A stretch of DNA of 64,000 bases from Thermococcus siculi (GTDB taxonomy: Archaea; Methanobacteriota_B; Thermococci; Thermococcales; Thermococcaceae): the NCBI RefSeq assembly GCF_002214505.1, contig NZ_CP015103.1, positions 1,178,001 to 1,242,000 on the forward strand, given 5' to 3'. The notes beneath the pieces were generated by a model that was not told where the DNA came from, made no database searches, and saw only the letters and a program-made list of their open reading frames with translations. Each line of letters starts with the position of its first letter. Position 1 is the first letter of the stretch. The position numbers and the translations under genes were made by a program. Positions 36,239 to 45,687 of this stretch are shown in pieces.

Positions 36239-38785
36239 TCACCCCCCGATTATGGAATTGTTGTCATTTTCTTCTTCCCCTGGCTCATGTATTCCCCAAT
36301 AATACTCGCCCCACAGATCCCAGAGGAATGTACCCAACGGCTTTACAACGTACTCTGTTGTTGCGACCCCACCAATAAATGTTGCTACGAATGTTAGTGA
36401 AATTGGATTCGAACCAGCGGCTACTGCAACTATTGAACCTCCAACAAAGTCCGCGCCTAAACTAGTTGCTTTATCCTTCCAATCCTCCTCTTTCCCTGTG
36501 ATAGTAATGACATCAGACACTGGATAACTTAGACCTTCCAAATAAGCTTCTATACGATAAGAGTGGGTCTCCAATAGCTTATGGGTGTAACCCCAATGTC
36601 CAAAGTAATAATCCGCCAGTTCGTCATTTATGTTGATGGTTATTGTCAGGTCCCCCTGCATGGTGGTTGGAGTCAGGGTCATAGTTTGCTTGTTAACTCT
36701 AACGCTGCTTGGTCCGGTCGGCCACACTTTCCTGCCTCCAAAGTCAACTTCTTCAAGGTTCAAAGTTACTGTATCAGCATTCTTCAATCCAAGATGGATA
36801 GTGCATGTTGTTGATGAGTCTAGTGGGACAGTTGTTGGATTACAATCCATACTTGCAAGGATATTTCCAGTAGGCTTCACTTCTACCCTGGCAGTGCGGG
36901 TGTGAGTTTCTGAACCCCAATCGGCAGTTAGTATGAATGTGTAATTACCCACGCCATAAAATGTGTATGTGAAGTTTGCAACGTTGTATTTAACTCCCCC
37001 TTCTGGGACATATGAATTAAACTCTTTAATAACTGTCTCCTCATTTGTAATTACTTTAAAATGGATAGTGTCCGCTGAGGTAAAACTTACGTTTAGTGGG
37101 TTCTCCATGAAGTTCCATGCGTAAATCTTGAAAAACACTGTTCCACCGCCATAAAGTATTTGGGGATATACTTCCCATTCAACATTGAATAGTGGGTTGC
37201 TAGGGGCTCCGCTCACGGTAATTCCTTCGCTCCTCGACGCCTCAAGTTTACCGTCTTCCCAGACTTCTATCCTCCAGTCGTGGTCTCCAGCAACGGCACT
37301 CCACTCAAGGACAAATGTCCTTTCTTTTTGTGGATCTACTTTTCCTTTTACACTATCAATTAGGGTATTGTCGATCAAGAGTCTAACCTCAACCTCCTTG
37401 CTTGAAGCATAATTATTGCTTACATCAACCACAAATTTCACAACCTGATCCTCCTGGGGAGATTCGGGATCATGCCTGACCTTAATATCCATACCCCCCG
37501 AAATTCCATCTTCAACTACTGTCAAACTTCCAGTCATGTTTTTGAAGTATTGACCAAATACACAGTGCCCTTCATAATGAAATGTTCCTTCCCAATGGTA
37601 ACTTGTTCTCTCTTCAAATTCCTTTTCTACGACTTGTCCTGCTGGCACATTGATACTTGTAATGTAATCCTTTGTTTCTCTGTCACTGCTGCTTATGGGG
37701 TATTCCACGTTTAGTGTGCAGGTACCACCAATGTTTGCTTTATTGTCATTTCTAACAATGATCTTGAATGTAACATCCTCTCCAGTTTCGATGATGCCAT
37801 CATGGTTGGCATCTTGGGGCTTAATGTCCAAATATATTTTGTTTGGATCGATATCCTCTAGGTGTATTGTTTTTGAATAACTCTTTATTATCTCCCGTTT
37901 TTCACTTGTCGGACCAACATTATTTGGCTCTTGAGTATCTTTCTGGAGGGTGTACGTGACCTTAATAGTTCCGCTTACAGTAACCCACTTATCCCCGTAC
38001 ACCTTACCACTGGGGACACTTGTTACGGTAATTGTGCTCTTCGGATAGATAAAAATGCTCTGATAATCGCTTAATTTGGTTCCTTCCACTAAAACTTCCA
38101 CGGGAGTAGAGTCGTCCATGTTATTTTTCACATAAACTACAACCCTATATGTCACGTAATCTGAGGTAATGTTTATTGGTTCAACATGGATATCCTTGAT
38201 TTCAAGTGTGCCCTCATTTTCTTCCCCTGTTTTAATGGCTAGCATTCTGATCCAATCATCTTGTGAAGTAGTGGCCTCCAAATTTTCTAAGTTCATTTTG
38301 GATCCTCCTGAGATCTCCGTAGAGAGTATTGTTATGGGGGGCTTCGGATTTATGGGAGATGGCTCTGGGGACTCAGTGGGGATTTCCCAGGTGGTAGTAT
38401 TGATTATTATAACGTTCAAAGCTTCTTTTAATTCAGCAACTTTCTGATTAAGTATCCAGTCAATCTCGGGATTAGTGTTTCCTCGGCTTCTTGCGTTTAT
38501 CAATGTGTTGATATCTTCAATAAGCCTGTAAGCATCCGTTGCATTGGGCCAATAGTAAATGGTTCTTGTTGTCTTAACCTTTGTTGAACCGATTGTTAAA
38601 CTGATTGTTGTAAATATCAGACCGCCATTCTGAACCCAGGTTATATTCTTAACTTGCCCTCTCTTTGAGATGATACCGGAGTCGTCAAGGAGCATAAGAG
38701 TTATGGGGCCACTCTGGCCCAGCAACAATTTATAAACCTCGTTTCTTAGATTTTGGATACTTACTTCCATACCCGGGTAGTCCAT
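36239..38785 (-). CDS. Large surface protein, downstream part of a TGA-split gene
   Basis: 848 codons from ATG at 38,785, rich in beta-sandwich repeats: CARDB-like (VTFKIIVRNDNKANIGGTC, VVKFVVDVSNNYASSKEV), N-glycosylation sequons and a Gly/Ala-rich hydrophobic stretch near the C-terminus (GGSIVAVAAGSNPISLTFVA) that could anchor it. No ribosome site precedes the ATG, and the frame stays open upstream for 34 codons to a single TGA at 38,888-38,890, which ends the gene before it in the same frame. Together they would make one secreted protein of about 1,060 residues; this part is probably not translated by itself. Confidence 0.6.
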   Translation of the reverse strand: MDYPGMEVSIQNLRNEVYKLLLGQSGPITLMLLDDSGIISKRGQVKNITWVQNGGLIFTTISLTIGSTKVKTTRTIYYWPNATDAYRLIEDINTLINARSRGNTNPEIDWILNQKVAELKEALNVIIINTTTWEIPTESPEPSPINPKPPITILSTEISGGSKMNLENLEATTSQDDWIRMLAIKTGEENEGTLEIKDIHVEPINITSDYVTYRVVVYVKNNMDDSTPVEVLVEGTKLSDYQSIFIYPKSTITVTSVPSGKVYGDKWVTVSGTIKVTYTLQKDTQEPNNVGPTSEKREIIKSYSKTIHLEDIDPNKIYLDIKPQDANHDGIIETGEDVTFKIIVRNDNKANIGGTCTLNVEYPISSSDRETKDYITSINVPAGQVVEKEFEERTSYHWEGTFHYEGHCVFGQYFKNMTGSLTVVEDGISGGMDIKVRHDPESPQEDQVVKFVVDVSNNYASSKEVEVRLLIDNTLIDSVKGKVDPQKERTFVLEWSAVAGDHDWRIEVWEDGKLEASRSEGITVSGAPSNPLFNVEWEVYPQILYGGGTVFFKIYAWNFMENPLNVSFTSADTIHFKVITNEETVIKEFNSYVPEGGVKYNVANFTYTFYGVGNYTFILTADWGSETHTRTARVEVKPTGNILASMDCNPTTVPLDSSTTCTIHLGLKNADTVTLNLEEVDFGGRKVWPTGPSSVRVNKQTMTLTPTTMQGDLTITININDELADYYFGHWGYTHKLLETHSYRIEAYLEGLSYPVSDVITITGKEEDWKDKATSLGADFVGGSIVAVAAGSNPISLTFVATFIGGVATTEYVVKPLGTFLWDLWGEYYWGIHEPGEEENDNNSIIGG

Positions 38786-38887
38786 CTGGTAATAATTGAT
38801 ATAAAATAGGCTCCATGGATCGGCTAAGACTGGATTTATAAGCTTCGTCCCCTCAGTTGTCGGAGCTTTAACCGGTTGATTCCACTT

Positions 38888-39421
38888 TCACTTTTCCAGC
38901 GCCCAGGCTTCATATTGGTTGTATTTGAAAGCCACGTCGATGAAGGCCATTGAAAACTTCTCAAGGAAGGCGGTCATGTTGAAGTCCTCGTCGATCTCGT
39001 CCGCGTTTTGAACAATGTACTCTTCTAAAGCTTGAATCTGTTCGTCAGTCCAGCCTTGGGCTTTCAAAGCCTCCATGGTCTCTTGGGGAAGGCCGTTCTG
39101 GCTGATGTTTTGGGCCATTTCCCTCAGCTCTTCTGCAGTGTAGTACGTCTTCACTCCTGAAGCTTTCAGTTCTTCTAGAGCCTGCCAGGTTAAGGCTGAA
39201 ATATTAGCCGCATTCTCAGCTCCAAGCCGGGAGTTTTGAATCAACTCTAGTGCGGCGCTTAAATTACCATCCTCAACTTCAACGACAAGGGTGGACTCCC
39301 TGTCCAGAATCTCCCAGAACGCCTCGTACGGGTCGTTGCTTAAGGCTTTGACTGGCCTGACCGTGCTTATGCCCATGCTTAATACCAGCAGGATCAACCA
39401 CAATCCCACTGCCCTGCGCAT
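38888..39421 (-). CDS. N-terminal part of the TGA-split secreted protein
   Basis: 177 residues from ATG at 39,421, which has GGTGATATCACA before it. A signal peptide (GLWLILLVLSMGISTVRP) is followed by a helical, acidic domain (WTDEQIQALEEYIVQNADEI). It ends at TGA (38,888) in the middle of an otherwise continuous frame that runs on into the 848-codon ORF. A TATA element (GAAAAGTATTTATACCC) lies about 30-45 bases upstream. Either this is a truncated product, or the TGA is a recent mutation or sequencing error. Confidence 0.6.
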   Translation of the reverse strand: MRRAVGLWLILLVLSMGISTVRPVKALSNDPYEAFWEILDRESTLVVEVEDGNLSAALELIQNSRLGAENAANISALTWQALEELKASGVKTYYTAEELREMAQNISQNGLPQETMEALKAQGWTDEQIQALEEYIVQNADEIDEDFNMTAFLEKFSMAFIDVAFKYNQYEAWALEK

Positions 39422-39521
39422 TGTGATATCACCAAGAAAAGTAACAAGTAACTCGGGTATAAATACTTTTCCTATTCGAATTTTACACACTATCGAAAAT
39501 AGTATGCAAAAAATGGAAAAA

Positions 39522-40328
39522 TTACAAACTCGTCAGCAGCTCTATAAGCCCCTGCTTCGTCGGGACCTTCGCGAACTTCTCCGGATCCTTCACCTTGAGG
39601 AGCAGTGGCACGTCGCCGAAGAGTCTGAGAACCTTGCCGAAGGGTATGCTCCCCTCCCCCGGAAGGAGGTGCAGGTCACCGACTCCATAGGCTAATGCAT
39701 CCTCCGGTTCGACGTGTGGGAAGAGCTTCCCGAAGTTGTCGTGTATCATCAGGATAACCGTTTTATCTGTTCCGAGCTTGACGTCTTCAAGGAGCTTCTC
39801 CTCGTTGCCCTGGGCGCTGAGGAAGGCGTGGGCAACATCCAGGGCGAAGCCGACGTTCTCCCTGTCAACGTTGTCAACGACGTAGAGCGTGTCCTTGACG
39901 CTGAAGGTGTTCTCGAGGGCGATCTTTATGCCGAAGGGTCCCACCATATCCGCGAGCTGCTGGATGGCCTCTATCTCGAGGTCGAGCCTCCCGGTTCTCC
40001 CGCTCTGCATGACTATGACCTTCGCGCCCAGTTTTATGGCCACGTCGGCTATGGCCCTCGCCACACGGAAGTGGCGCGTGTAGTAGATGTGGTCGCGGAG
40101 GTTGACTGAGGTTGGCATCCTCACTATGTAGTCAATTCCAACGCCCCTGAGCGTTGTCTCGACGTTTCTGAGCTTCTTCTCGACGACTACACCGTTCATT
40201 ATCAGCCCCAGGGTGTGGGGGAATATCGAGACGAAGTCGTAGTCCTTTATCTTGACGTCCGCGAGCACCGATGCGAGCGTCTTGTCCTTTGTGACGAAGT
40301 GCGGGTAGACTGTGATTCCTATCTCCAT
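39522..40328 (-). CDS. Sugar phosphate isomerase/epimerase (AP endonuclease 2-like TIM barrel)
   Basis: A 268-residue TIM-barrel protein of the xylose isomerase-like/AP endonuclease 2 superfamily. Metal-binding residues are likely in KVIVMQSGRTG, IALENTFS, GFALDVAHAF, VILMIHDNFG and LPGEGSIPFGKVL. It could isomerise a sugar or inositol compound; DNA repair is less likely from the sequence. ATG at 40,328 follows GGTGATAGC. It is a single gene between the AT-rich island and sppA. Confidence 0.78.
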   Translation of the reverse strand: MEIGITVYPHFVTKDKTLASVLADVKIKDYDFVSIFPHTLGLIMNGVVVEKKLRNVETTLRGVGIDYIVRMPTSVNLRDHIYYTRHFRVARAIADVAIKLGAKVIVMQSGRTGRLDLEIEAIQQLADMVGPFGIKIALENTFSVKDTLYVVDNVDRENVGFALDVAHAFLSAQGNEEKLLEDVKLGTDKTVILMIHDNFGKLFPHVEPEDALAYGVGDLHLLPGEGSIPFGKVLRLFGDVPLLLKVKDPEKFAKVPTKQGLIELLTSL

Positions 40329-40422
40329 GCTATCACCTAAGGGGAAAGTGCACCGCTGGATATAAAAGCTTACCGAGGGACACCCTTAAAAGCACGGGAC
40401 GTAAAACCTCTTGGGTGAGTGG

Positions 40423-41424
40423 ATGAGAGAGAATATCTGGAAGTACATCTCGGCGGTCCTCGTACTCCTGCTCGCAGTGTCGAGTGTTGCGGTCGTTCTG
40501 CTCTACATGCAGAACTCGGAGCTTAAATCCTATACGCCATCGAACGTCTCCCCGGTGGTCGTCGAGACGTCCCTGAACGCGACATGCAACGAGACTGCGT
40601 ATCGCCTCCAGATCGATGAACTCCAGCGCCAGCTGGACTTTCTCAAGGCCCAGCTCAGGGAGCGGAACATGCCTGCCAACAACACCACCGTGGCGATAGT
40701 TCCGATATTCGGCCTCATCGACGACTACACAGCCCTGCAGGTTGTTTCGGTTCTCAGGGATATAGCTAAGAACGACTCCATAGGGGGAGTGGTTCTCTGG
40801 GTGGAGAGTCCCGGAGGTTACGTGGCTCCCGTCCGCGAGATATACGCCACCGTGAGAAAGCTCAACCTCATAAAGCCCGTTGTCGCTTACACCGGCGGAA
40901 TAGCGGCATCCGGGGGTTACTACATCGCCGTGGGTGCGGAGAGGATAATAGCAGACCCCCTGGCTGAGGTCGGGAGCATCGGTGTCATCTACGTCCACTA
41001 CGACCTCCAGAAGAACTACGAGATGAATGGCATCAAGGTGGACGTCTTCAAGACCGGCCCATACAAGGACATGGGGGCTGAATGGCGCGGCCTCACCGAC
41101 GAGGAGCGCGAGATGATAGCGGAGAGCATCGATACGTACTTCCAGGCCTTCCTGCAGGCGGTTAGCAGTGGGAGGGGAATGCCTCTCAACGAGACGAGAA
41201 AATACGCTACCGGGCAGACGTGGTTCGCCATGAACGTTACCGGAACGCTCGTCGATGAGACCGGCGATTTGGACTACGCCGTAAAGGTGCTCTCGGACAT
41301 GCTCAACGTCTCCAACCCAAGGGTCGTCGTGTATAAAGGTACCTCTCCCTCTGACTTTGGGATATTCGGCAGCACCTCGCTGCTCCTTGATCCGCGCTAC
41401 GTTGGCGCGTACATAAAGGGCTGA
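40423..41424 (+). CDS. sppA: Signal peptide peptidase SppA
   Basis: A 333-residue membrane serine peptidase that degrades cleaved signal peptides. One N-terminal membrane helix (YISAVLVLLLAVSSVAVVLL) is followed by a coiled stalk and the ClpP-like domain. The nucleophile Ser is in GGIAASGGYYIA and the general-base Lys in KTGPYKDMG. ATG at 40,423 has GGGTGAGTGG before it; TTG at 40,411 is less likely. The length is typical of archaeal single-domain SppA. Confidence 0.92.
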   Translation: MRENIWKYISAVLVLLLAVSSVAVVLLYMQNSELKSYTPSNVSPVVVETSLNATCNETAYRLQIDELQRQLDFLKAQLRERNMPANNTTVAIVPIFGLIDDYTALQVVSVLRDIAKNDSIGGVVLWVESPGGYVAPVREIYATVRKLNLIKPVVAYTGGIAASGGYYIAVGAERIIADPLAEVGSIGVIYVHYDLQKNYEMNGIKVDVFKTGPYKDMGAEWRGLTDEEREMIAESIDTYFQAFLQAVSSGRGMPLNETRKYATGQTWFAMNVTGTLVDETGDLDYAVKVLSDMLNVSNPRVVVYKGTSPSDFGIFGSTSLLLDPRYVGAYIKG

Positions 41425-41434
41425 GGTGGTTGCC

Positions 41435-41914
41435 ATGCTCTGCGAGGAGAAGCTGGAGATCTTTGAGAACGGGTTTGAGGACGGGAAGTTCAACCTCCGG
41501 ATAGAATTCTACGGAAAGGACGCCAGGAGGCTTCTCCTTGCTGTGATAAGGGAGCTATACCTTCCCGACTACGGGGAGGACTACGTCTACCCCTTCGAGT
41601 GCGCGAAGGAGTTCTGGGGAATCTACATGGACGCCGGTGATGTGAAGGTCGAAGAGTTCCACTCCAGCCCGATAAAGTTCATGAATCAGAGCATCAGGAA
41701 CAGGCTTGAAAAGGCTCTGGCAGCCATAGATGCCCCCACGGAGGTCAAAGAGGGTATAGACTTCGAAAAGGCAGAGGTTCACAAACTCAAGAAAGGTTTA
41801 TTAGCCATGGGGAAGAACTTCATCCTTGGCGAAGGGGGCTACCTCTTCATCTTCAACAAGCCCTCCGCCAGAGAGCTGATACTGAAGTACCTGGGGATGC
41901 TCGATGGAGCTTGA
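41435..41914 (+). CDS. Conserved hypothetical protein
   Basis: A 159-residue soluble alpha/beta protein, without recognised motif; LCEEKLEIFENGFEDGKFNLRI at the start (in part) and KKGLLAMGKNFILGEGGYLFIF near the end (part) seem well structured. ATG at 41,435 has GAGGTGGTTGCC before it. It follows sppA by 10 bases and overlaps the AI-2E-type gene by 11, so all three form one operon. Confidence 0.65.
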   Translation: MLCEEKLEIFENGFEDGKFNLRIEFYGKDARRLLLAVIRELYLPDYGEDYVYPFECAKEFWGIYMDAGDVKVEEFHSSPIKFMNQSIRNRLEKALAAIDAPTEVKEGIDFEKAEVHKLKKGLLAMGKNFILGEGGYLFIFNKPSARELILKYLGMLDGA

Positions 41915-42914
41915 GGCCGCGGTATGGATAGCTATCTCACTCGTCGTCCTCTACCTCGTATGGGAGACGGTTAGCCCCATCGTTTCTCCCCTTATCCTCG
42001 CGGCGACCCTCGCCTACATCCTCTATCCATTTCACGAACGCCTCTCAAAAAAAGCAGGACACCGCGTTTCGGCCTTCACGATAACAGGAATCCTGACGAT
42101 ACTCACTTTCCTCTTCATAATCGGCTACGCCCTCTGGATAAACGATGTCAAGGAGTCCCTTGCCTACTACATTGACGCCTTCTTCAGGTGGCTCCTAGAG
42201 TTCCATCTTCCCCTGGCTATCTACGAACTCATTCAGCGTTTAGCGGAGGACATTCCAAAACGCTTTGAGGAATACGTGCTGGGCTACACTTACTCCCTCC
42301 CCAAGCTGGCCCTTCAGGCCATCGTCATGGTCTTCGCCTTCTACGGAATCCTCGTGAACACTAGGGCCATACGGGAGGAGATATACTCCCTCCTGCCCGG
42401 CGAGAACCGTGAGCTGGCCCTTAAGCTCCTCGGGAGTGCCGGCAGGACCCTCCACAACCTCCTCCGCGGCTGGCTCGCTGTGAGCGTTCTGAAGGGTGCC
42501 GCCATAGCTGTGGGATTCTACATCTTCTCGATATCCTCCGCCGGAGGGGCCATAGCCGCGGGAATATTCACGGTTGTCTTCGAACTCCTCCCCGTTCTTG
42601 GAGGCTGGATGATATGGCTGGCCGGCGCGGCCTATCTCTTCACGTCCGGTGATGTGCTGGGTTCCGTGGTATTCTCCCTGTACGGCATCGTCCTCGTCTC
42701 GCCGATGCCGGATTACCTGCTCCGCTCGAAGCTCGGAAAGAGAGAAACCGGCGTCAACTCCCTCATAAGTCTCGTTGGAATCTTCGGCGGCTACATAGCC
42801 TTCGGCTTCGTTGGGATAATAATCGGGCCGGTTGCCCTTTCCCTGCTTGGAACACTCCTAGACGAGTGGAAGAAAACCAAGGAGGCCCGCTCTAGGGCCG
42901 GAACTTCTTCATGA
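41904..42914 (+). CDS. AI-2E family (PerM-like) membrane transporter
   Basis: A 336-residue protein with about eight membrane segments, including the opening pair (VSPIVSPLILAATLAYILYP), the central amphipathic part (NRELALKLLGSAGRTLHNLLRG) and the C-terminal VGIFGGYIAFGFVGIIIGP. This is the AI-2E exporter/PerM family, whose members move signals or act as Na+/H+ antiporters; the substrate here is unknown. The 3' end overlaps the convergent DHPS gene by 23 bases. Confidence 0.85.
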   Translation: MELEAAVWIAISLVVLYLVWETVSPIVSPLILAATLAYILYPFHERLSKKAGHRVSAFTITGILTILTFLFIIGYALWINDVKESLAYYIDAFFRWLLEFHLPLAIYELIQRLAEDIPKRFEEYVLGYTYSLPKLALQAIVMVFAFYGILVNTRAIREEIYSLLPGENRELALKLLGSAGRTLHNLLRGWLAVSVLKGAAIAVGFYIFSISSAGGAIAAGIFTVVFELLPVLGGWMIWLAGAAYLFTSGDVLGSVVFSLYGIVLVSPMPDYLLRSKLGKRETGVNSLISLVGIFGGYIAFGFVGIIIGPVALSLLGTLLDEWKKTKEARSRAGTSS

Positions 42915-43728
42915 ATGCTGCCATTCTGACGGCGTCGAGCGTCTCTCTGACGTCGTGGGTTCTAACTATGTGCGCCCCGTTGAAGACGGCTATGGCAGTC
43001 GCCGCGAGGCTTCCGGGGAGCCTCTCGGAGGGGTCTTTTCTCCCGGTTATCGCGCCGATGAAGGACTTTCTTGAGACACCTATGAGTATCGGCCTTCCGA
43101 GAATCTTCAGGGTGTTCAGATTGGCCAGTATCTTGGAGTCCCACTCGTACCAGGGGGGCCAATCGGGACGGAGGAATCCTATCGCCGGGTCAACAGCTAC
43201 CTCTCCGATGCCGTGCTTTTCTGCCGCGACCAGGCTCTCCTTGAGGAGGTCGATGATGGTGTGAACCGGATCGCTGAGGTTTCTGACTTCCCCGTGGGCG
43301 CAGACCACAACAGGGGCGTCGTATTCGGCCGCGATCTTTGCCATTTCAGGGTCGCCCTTAAGACCCGTAACGTCGTTTATGATGTCGGCACCGGCTTTGA
43401 GGGCCTCCTCGGCGACCCTGGCGCTGGTGGTGTCGATGCTTATCGGGACGTTGACGTGGTCTCTGATCGTCTCCACCGCCCAGACCGCCCTCCTTATCTC
43501 TTCCTCAAGGGGGATCTGAGTCTCAAGGTAGGGGGCTGTGGATTTCGCCCCGATGTCTATGAACGCCGCCCCATCCTCGACCATTTTAACGGCCGTCTCT
43601 ATGAGCTTCTCCTCATCGTTCCTGACGCTCCCCTTGTAGAAGCTCTCGGGGGAAACGTTGATGACGCCCATTATCCTGGGTTCGTTCAGGTCAACACCCG
43701 CGAACTTCACGTTCACCACCGTCCCCAT
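42892..43728 (-). CDS. folP: Dihydropteroate synthase-like protein
   Basis: A 278-residue TIM-barrel of the DHPS family. Seen: IMGVINVSPESFYKG, GAAFIDIGAKSTAP, ISIDTTSARVAEEAL, GADIINDVTGL and LIGVSRKSFIGA, all standard DHPS motifs. It joins a pterin diphosphate to an arylamine; here the acceptor may be beta-RFA-P, not free pABA, since beta-RFAP synthase lies next door in the divergent direction. The annotated ATG (43,728) has no ribosome site; GTG at 43,710 with GGTGGTGAAC is a good alternative. Confidence 0.87.
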   Translation of the reverse strand: MGTVVNVKFAGVDLNEPRIMGVINVSPESFYKGSVRNDEEKLIETAVKMVEDGAAFIDIGAKSTAPYLETQIPLEEEIRRAVWAVETIRDHVNVPISIDTTSARVAEEALKAGADIINDVTGLKGDPEMAKIAAEYDAPVVVCAHGEVRNLSDPVHTIIDLLKESLVAAEKHGIGEVAVDPAIGFLRPDWPPWYEWDSKILANLNTLKILGRPILIGVSRKSFIGAITGRKDPSERLPGSLAATAIAVFNGAHIVRTHDVRETLDAVRMAAFMKKFRP

Positions 43729-43780
43729 TAGAAAGGAATGGATATAAAAGGGCTTTTCCTAAATGTGGCCGGTGGTGTTC

Positions 43781-44752
43781 ATGCTGATCCGTACCCCCAG
43801 AAGGCTCCATCTCGGCTTAATCGATCCTTCCGCTGTATTCGGCAGGCGTTTTGGAAGCCTCGGCGTGGCCCTCGAGGGTGGTTACGAGGTGAGAATAATC
43901 GAGAGTGATTCAATGGAGATAGCCGCAGAGGGAGAGGACAGGGAGACGGTAGAACACGCCATAAAGCGGATGAACTCGACCTACGAGACCGGTGTGAACT
44001 ACGTGGTTGACGTTAAGAAGACCATTCCGAGGCACGTCGGCCTCGGCTCGACGACCCAGCTCAGTCTGGCGATCGGTTTGGGGATAGCCAGGCTCAACGG
44101 CCTGAAAATGCCCGTTGAGGAGCTTGCCAGAACCCTTGGACGCGGAAAGAACGGGGGAACGGGGATATACACCTTCGCCTACGGTGGCTTCGTGATAGAC
44201 GGCGGCGTTAAGGGAGACATTCCGCCGCTGATATTCCGCGAGGACTTCCCGGAGGACTGGGCGTTCCTGCTGATAATCCCGGAACTAAAGCCGGGCTTCG
44301 ACGAGGAGGAGGAAAAGCCCGTTATGGCCAGTGTCATGGGCCGCGCCGATGTCGCGATGGAGATAAGCCATCGGATACTCCTCGGTCTCCTTCCAGCCCT
44401 GAAGGAGAGAGACCTTAAAACCTTCGGGGGGCACCTCTCGGCCATCCAGAGGCTCGTGGGCAAGCACTTCGAGGCCTATCAGGGCGGGGAATTCAGGGAG
44501 GACGTAAGGTTAATCCTCGACTTTCTCTCTGAGAAGACCTACGGCTTTGGGCAGAGCAGCTGGGGACCAACGGTGTACGGCCTGATACGGAAGGGGGACT
44601 TTCAGAGGCTTTCTGCGGAGGCCCACGATTTCCTGAAGGAGCATGGGCTGAAGGCGAAGGTAGAATTAGGAATCCCGCGGAACCGTGGGGCCGAGATAGT
44701 TGAGGAGAGCGCCTTCATCGAAAGGCTGATACGAAACGTGAGTGGTGATTAA
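43781..44752 (+). CDS. Beta-ribofuranosylaminobenzene 5'-phosphate synthase
   Basis: A 323-residue GHMP-kinase-fold enzyme. It condenses PRPP with 4-hydroxybenzoate or pABA to make beta-RFA-P, the first committed step of methanopterin-type carriers. Seen: TPRRLHLGLIDPS, the GHMP loop PRHVGLGSTTQLSLAIG, GRGKNGGTGIYTFAYGG and GQSSWGPTVYGL. ATG at 43,781 has GGTGGTGTTC before it. It is divergent from the DHPS gene and followed at 1 base by the AGOG gene. Confidence 0.88.
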   Translation: MLIRTPRRLHLGLIDPSAVFGRRFGSLGVALEGGYEVRIIESDSMEIAAEGEDRETVEHAIKRMNSTYETGVNYVVDVKKTIPRHVGLGSTTQLSLAIGLGIARLNGLKMPVEELARTLGRGKNGGTGIYTFAYGGFVIDGGVKGDIPPLIFREDFPEDWAFLLIIPELKPGFDEEEEKPVMASVMGRADVAMEISHRILLGLLPALKERDLKTFGGHLSAIQRLVGKHFEAYQGGEFREDVRLILDFLSEKTYGFGQSSWGPTVYGLIRKGDFQRLSAEAHDFLKEHGLKAKVELGIPRNRGAEIVEESAFIERLIRNVSGD

Positions 44753-44753
44753 T

Positions 44754-45545
44754 ATGACCCTCGACCGCTTCGTCAGGATTAAGTACCGCTCCGACGACGA
44801 AAAGATCGGGGAGCTGGTGAGAATACTCGGAGAGCTAGGTCTCGACTGCGCCAGAACAATCGAAGAGAAGGTTGACCTCCAGTTCGATGCCCTCAGGAAC
44901 CTCCGCGAGAACTTGGGAAACGATGAGCTGTTCATAAAGCTCGTCGTAGCAAACGCCATTGTGAGCTACCAGCTCTCCGCCAAGGGAGAGCAGTGGTGGT
45001 GGGAGTTCTCGCGTTACTTCTCGGCCAACCCTCCCGGGGGGAGTATTGCAGAAGCCTACTCCGAGTTCCTCCCCAACTCCAGAACCAACAGGCGAATCGT
45101 TGCTGGAAAGATCAGGAGGCTGGAGAGGCTCGAGCCTTTCCTCGAATCGCTTGACGTCGCGGCCCTCAGGGAGTACTATTTCGGCGGCATGGAAAGATTG
45201 AGGGACGACCTCGCGGGTACCCTTAACTCGAAGAAGAGCGCCAAAACGATAGTCTTCGCCGTTAAGATGTTTGGCTACGCGGGCAGGATATCCTTCGGAG
45301 AGTTCGTGCCATATCCAATGACCATCGAGATCCCTGACGACGTCAGGATAAACGCCTACACAAAGCACTTCACGAACGAGCCGCCTGTGAGCTTCTGGGC
45401 TAGGATAGCGGAGGAGACAGGGATTCCACCCCTCCACATAGACTCCATCCTCTGGCCCGTTCTTGGTGGAAGTGATGAGGTTTTGAGGAGATTGAAGGAT
45501 CACTGCGGAAAGAGCAACGCGGTTTTGAGGCTCGCTTCACTTTGA
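44754..45545 (+). CDS. Archaeal 8-oxoguanine DNA glycosylase/lyase AGOG
   Basis: A 263-residue HhH-GPD superfamily glycosylase specific to archaea. It removes 8-oxoguanine and nicks the AP site. The family features are the N-terminal helices, WWWEFSRYFSANPP, the Lys-bearing KKSAKTIVFAVKMFGYA and the Asp-bearing TIEIPDDVRI, where the catalytic pair is expected. ATG at 44,754 has GGTGATTAAT before it and starts next to the end of the beta-RFAP synthase gene. The next 210 bases hold only a promoter for the ABC operon. Confidence 0.88.
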   Translation: MTLDRFVRIKYRSDDEKIGELVRILGELGLDCARTIEEKVDLQFDALRNLRENLGNDELFIKLVVANAIVSYQLSAKGEQWWWEFSRYFSANPPGGSIAEAYSEFLPNSRTNRRIVAGKIRRLERLEPFLESLDVAALREYYFGGMERLRDDLAGTLNSKKSAKTIVFAVKMFGYAGRISFGEFVPYPMTIEIPDDVRINAYTKHFTNEPPVSFWARIAEETGIPPLHIDSILWPVLGGSDEVLRRLKDHCGKSNAVLRLASL

Positions 45546-45687
45546 GGATTGTTCCTTGGCCATCCATTCTCAACCTCCCTTCACAATGCTTAAAATAACT
45601 TGAAAGTCAACATGCCTCGAACTTCTAGGTATGGTGGGATTGGGGGTCCTAACAACGGGGGCGGCTTTTCAGAAATGCAACTTCAAA

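Noticed and set aside
38888-38890. TGA read as selenocysteine
   Set aside because: No conserved redox site or recoding element is apparent, and Thermococcales are not known to use selenocysteine. A nonsense change is simpler.
40333-41493. 386-codon ORF antisense to sppA
   Set aside because: It covers a clear SppA with catalytic residues and has no ribosome site or family of its own.
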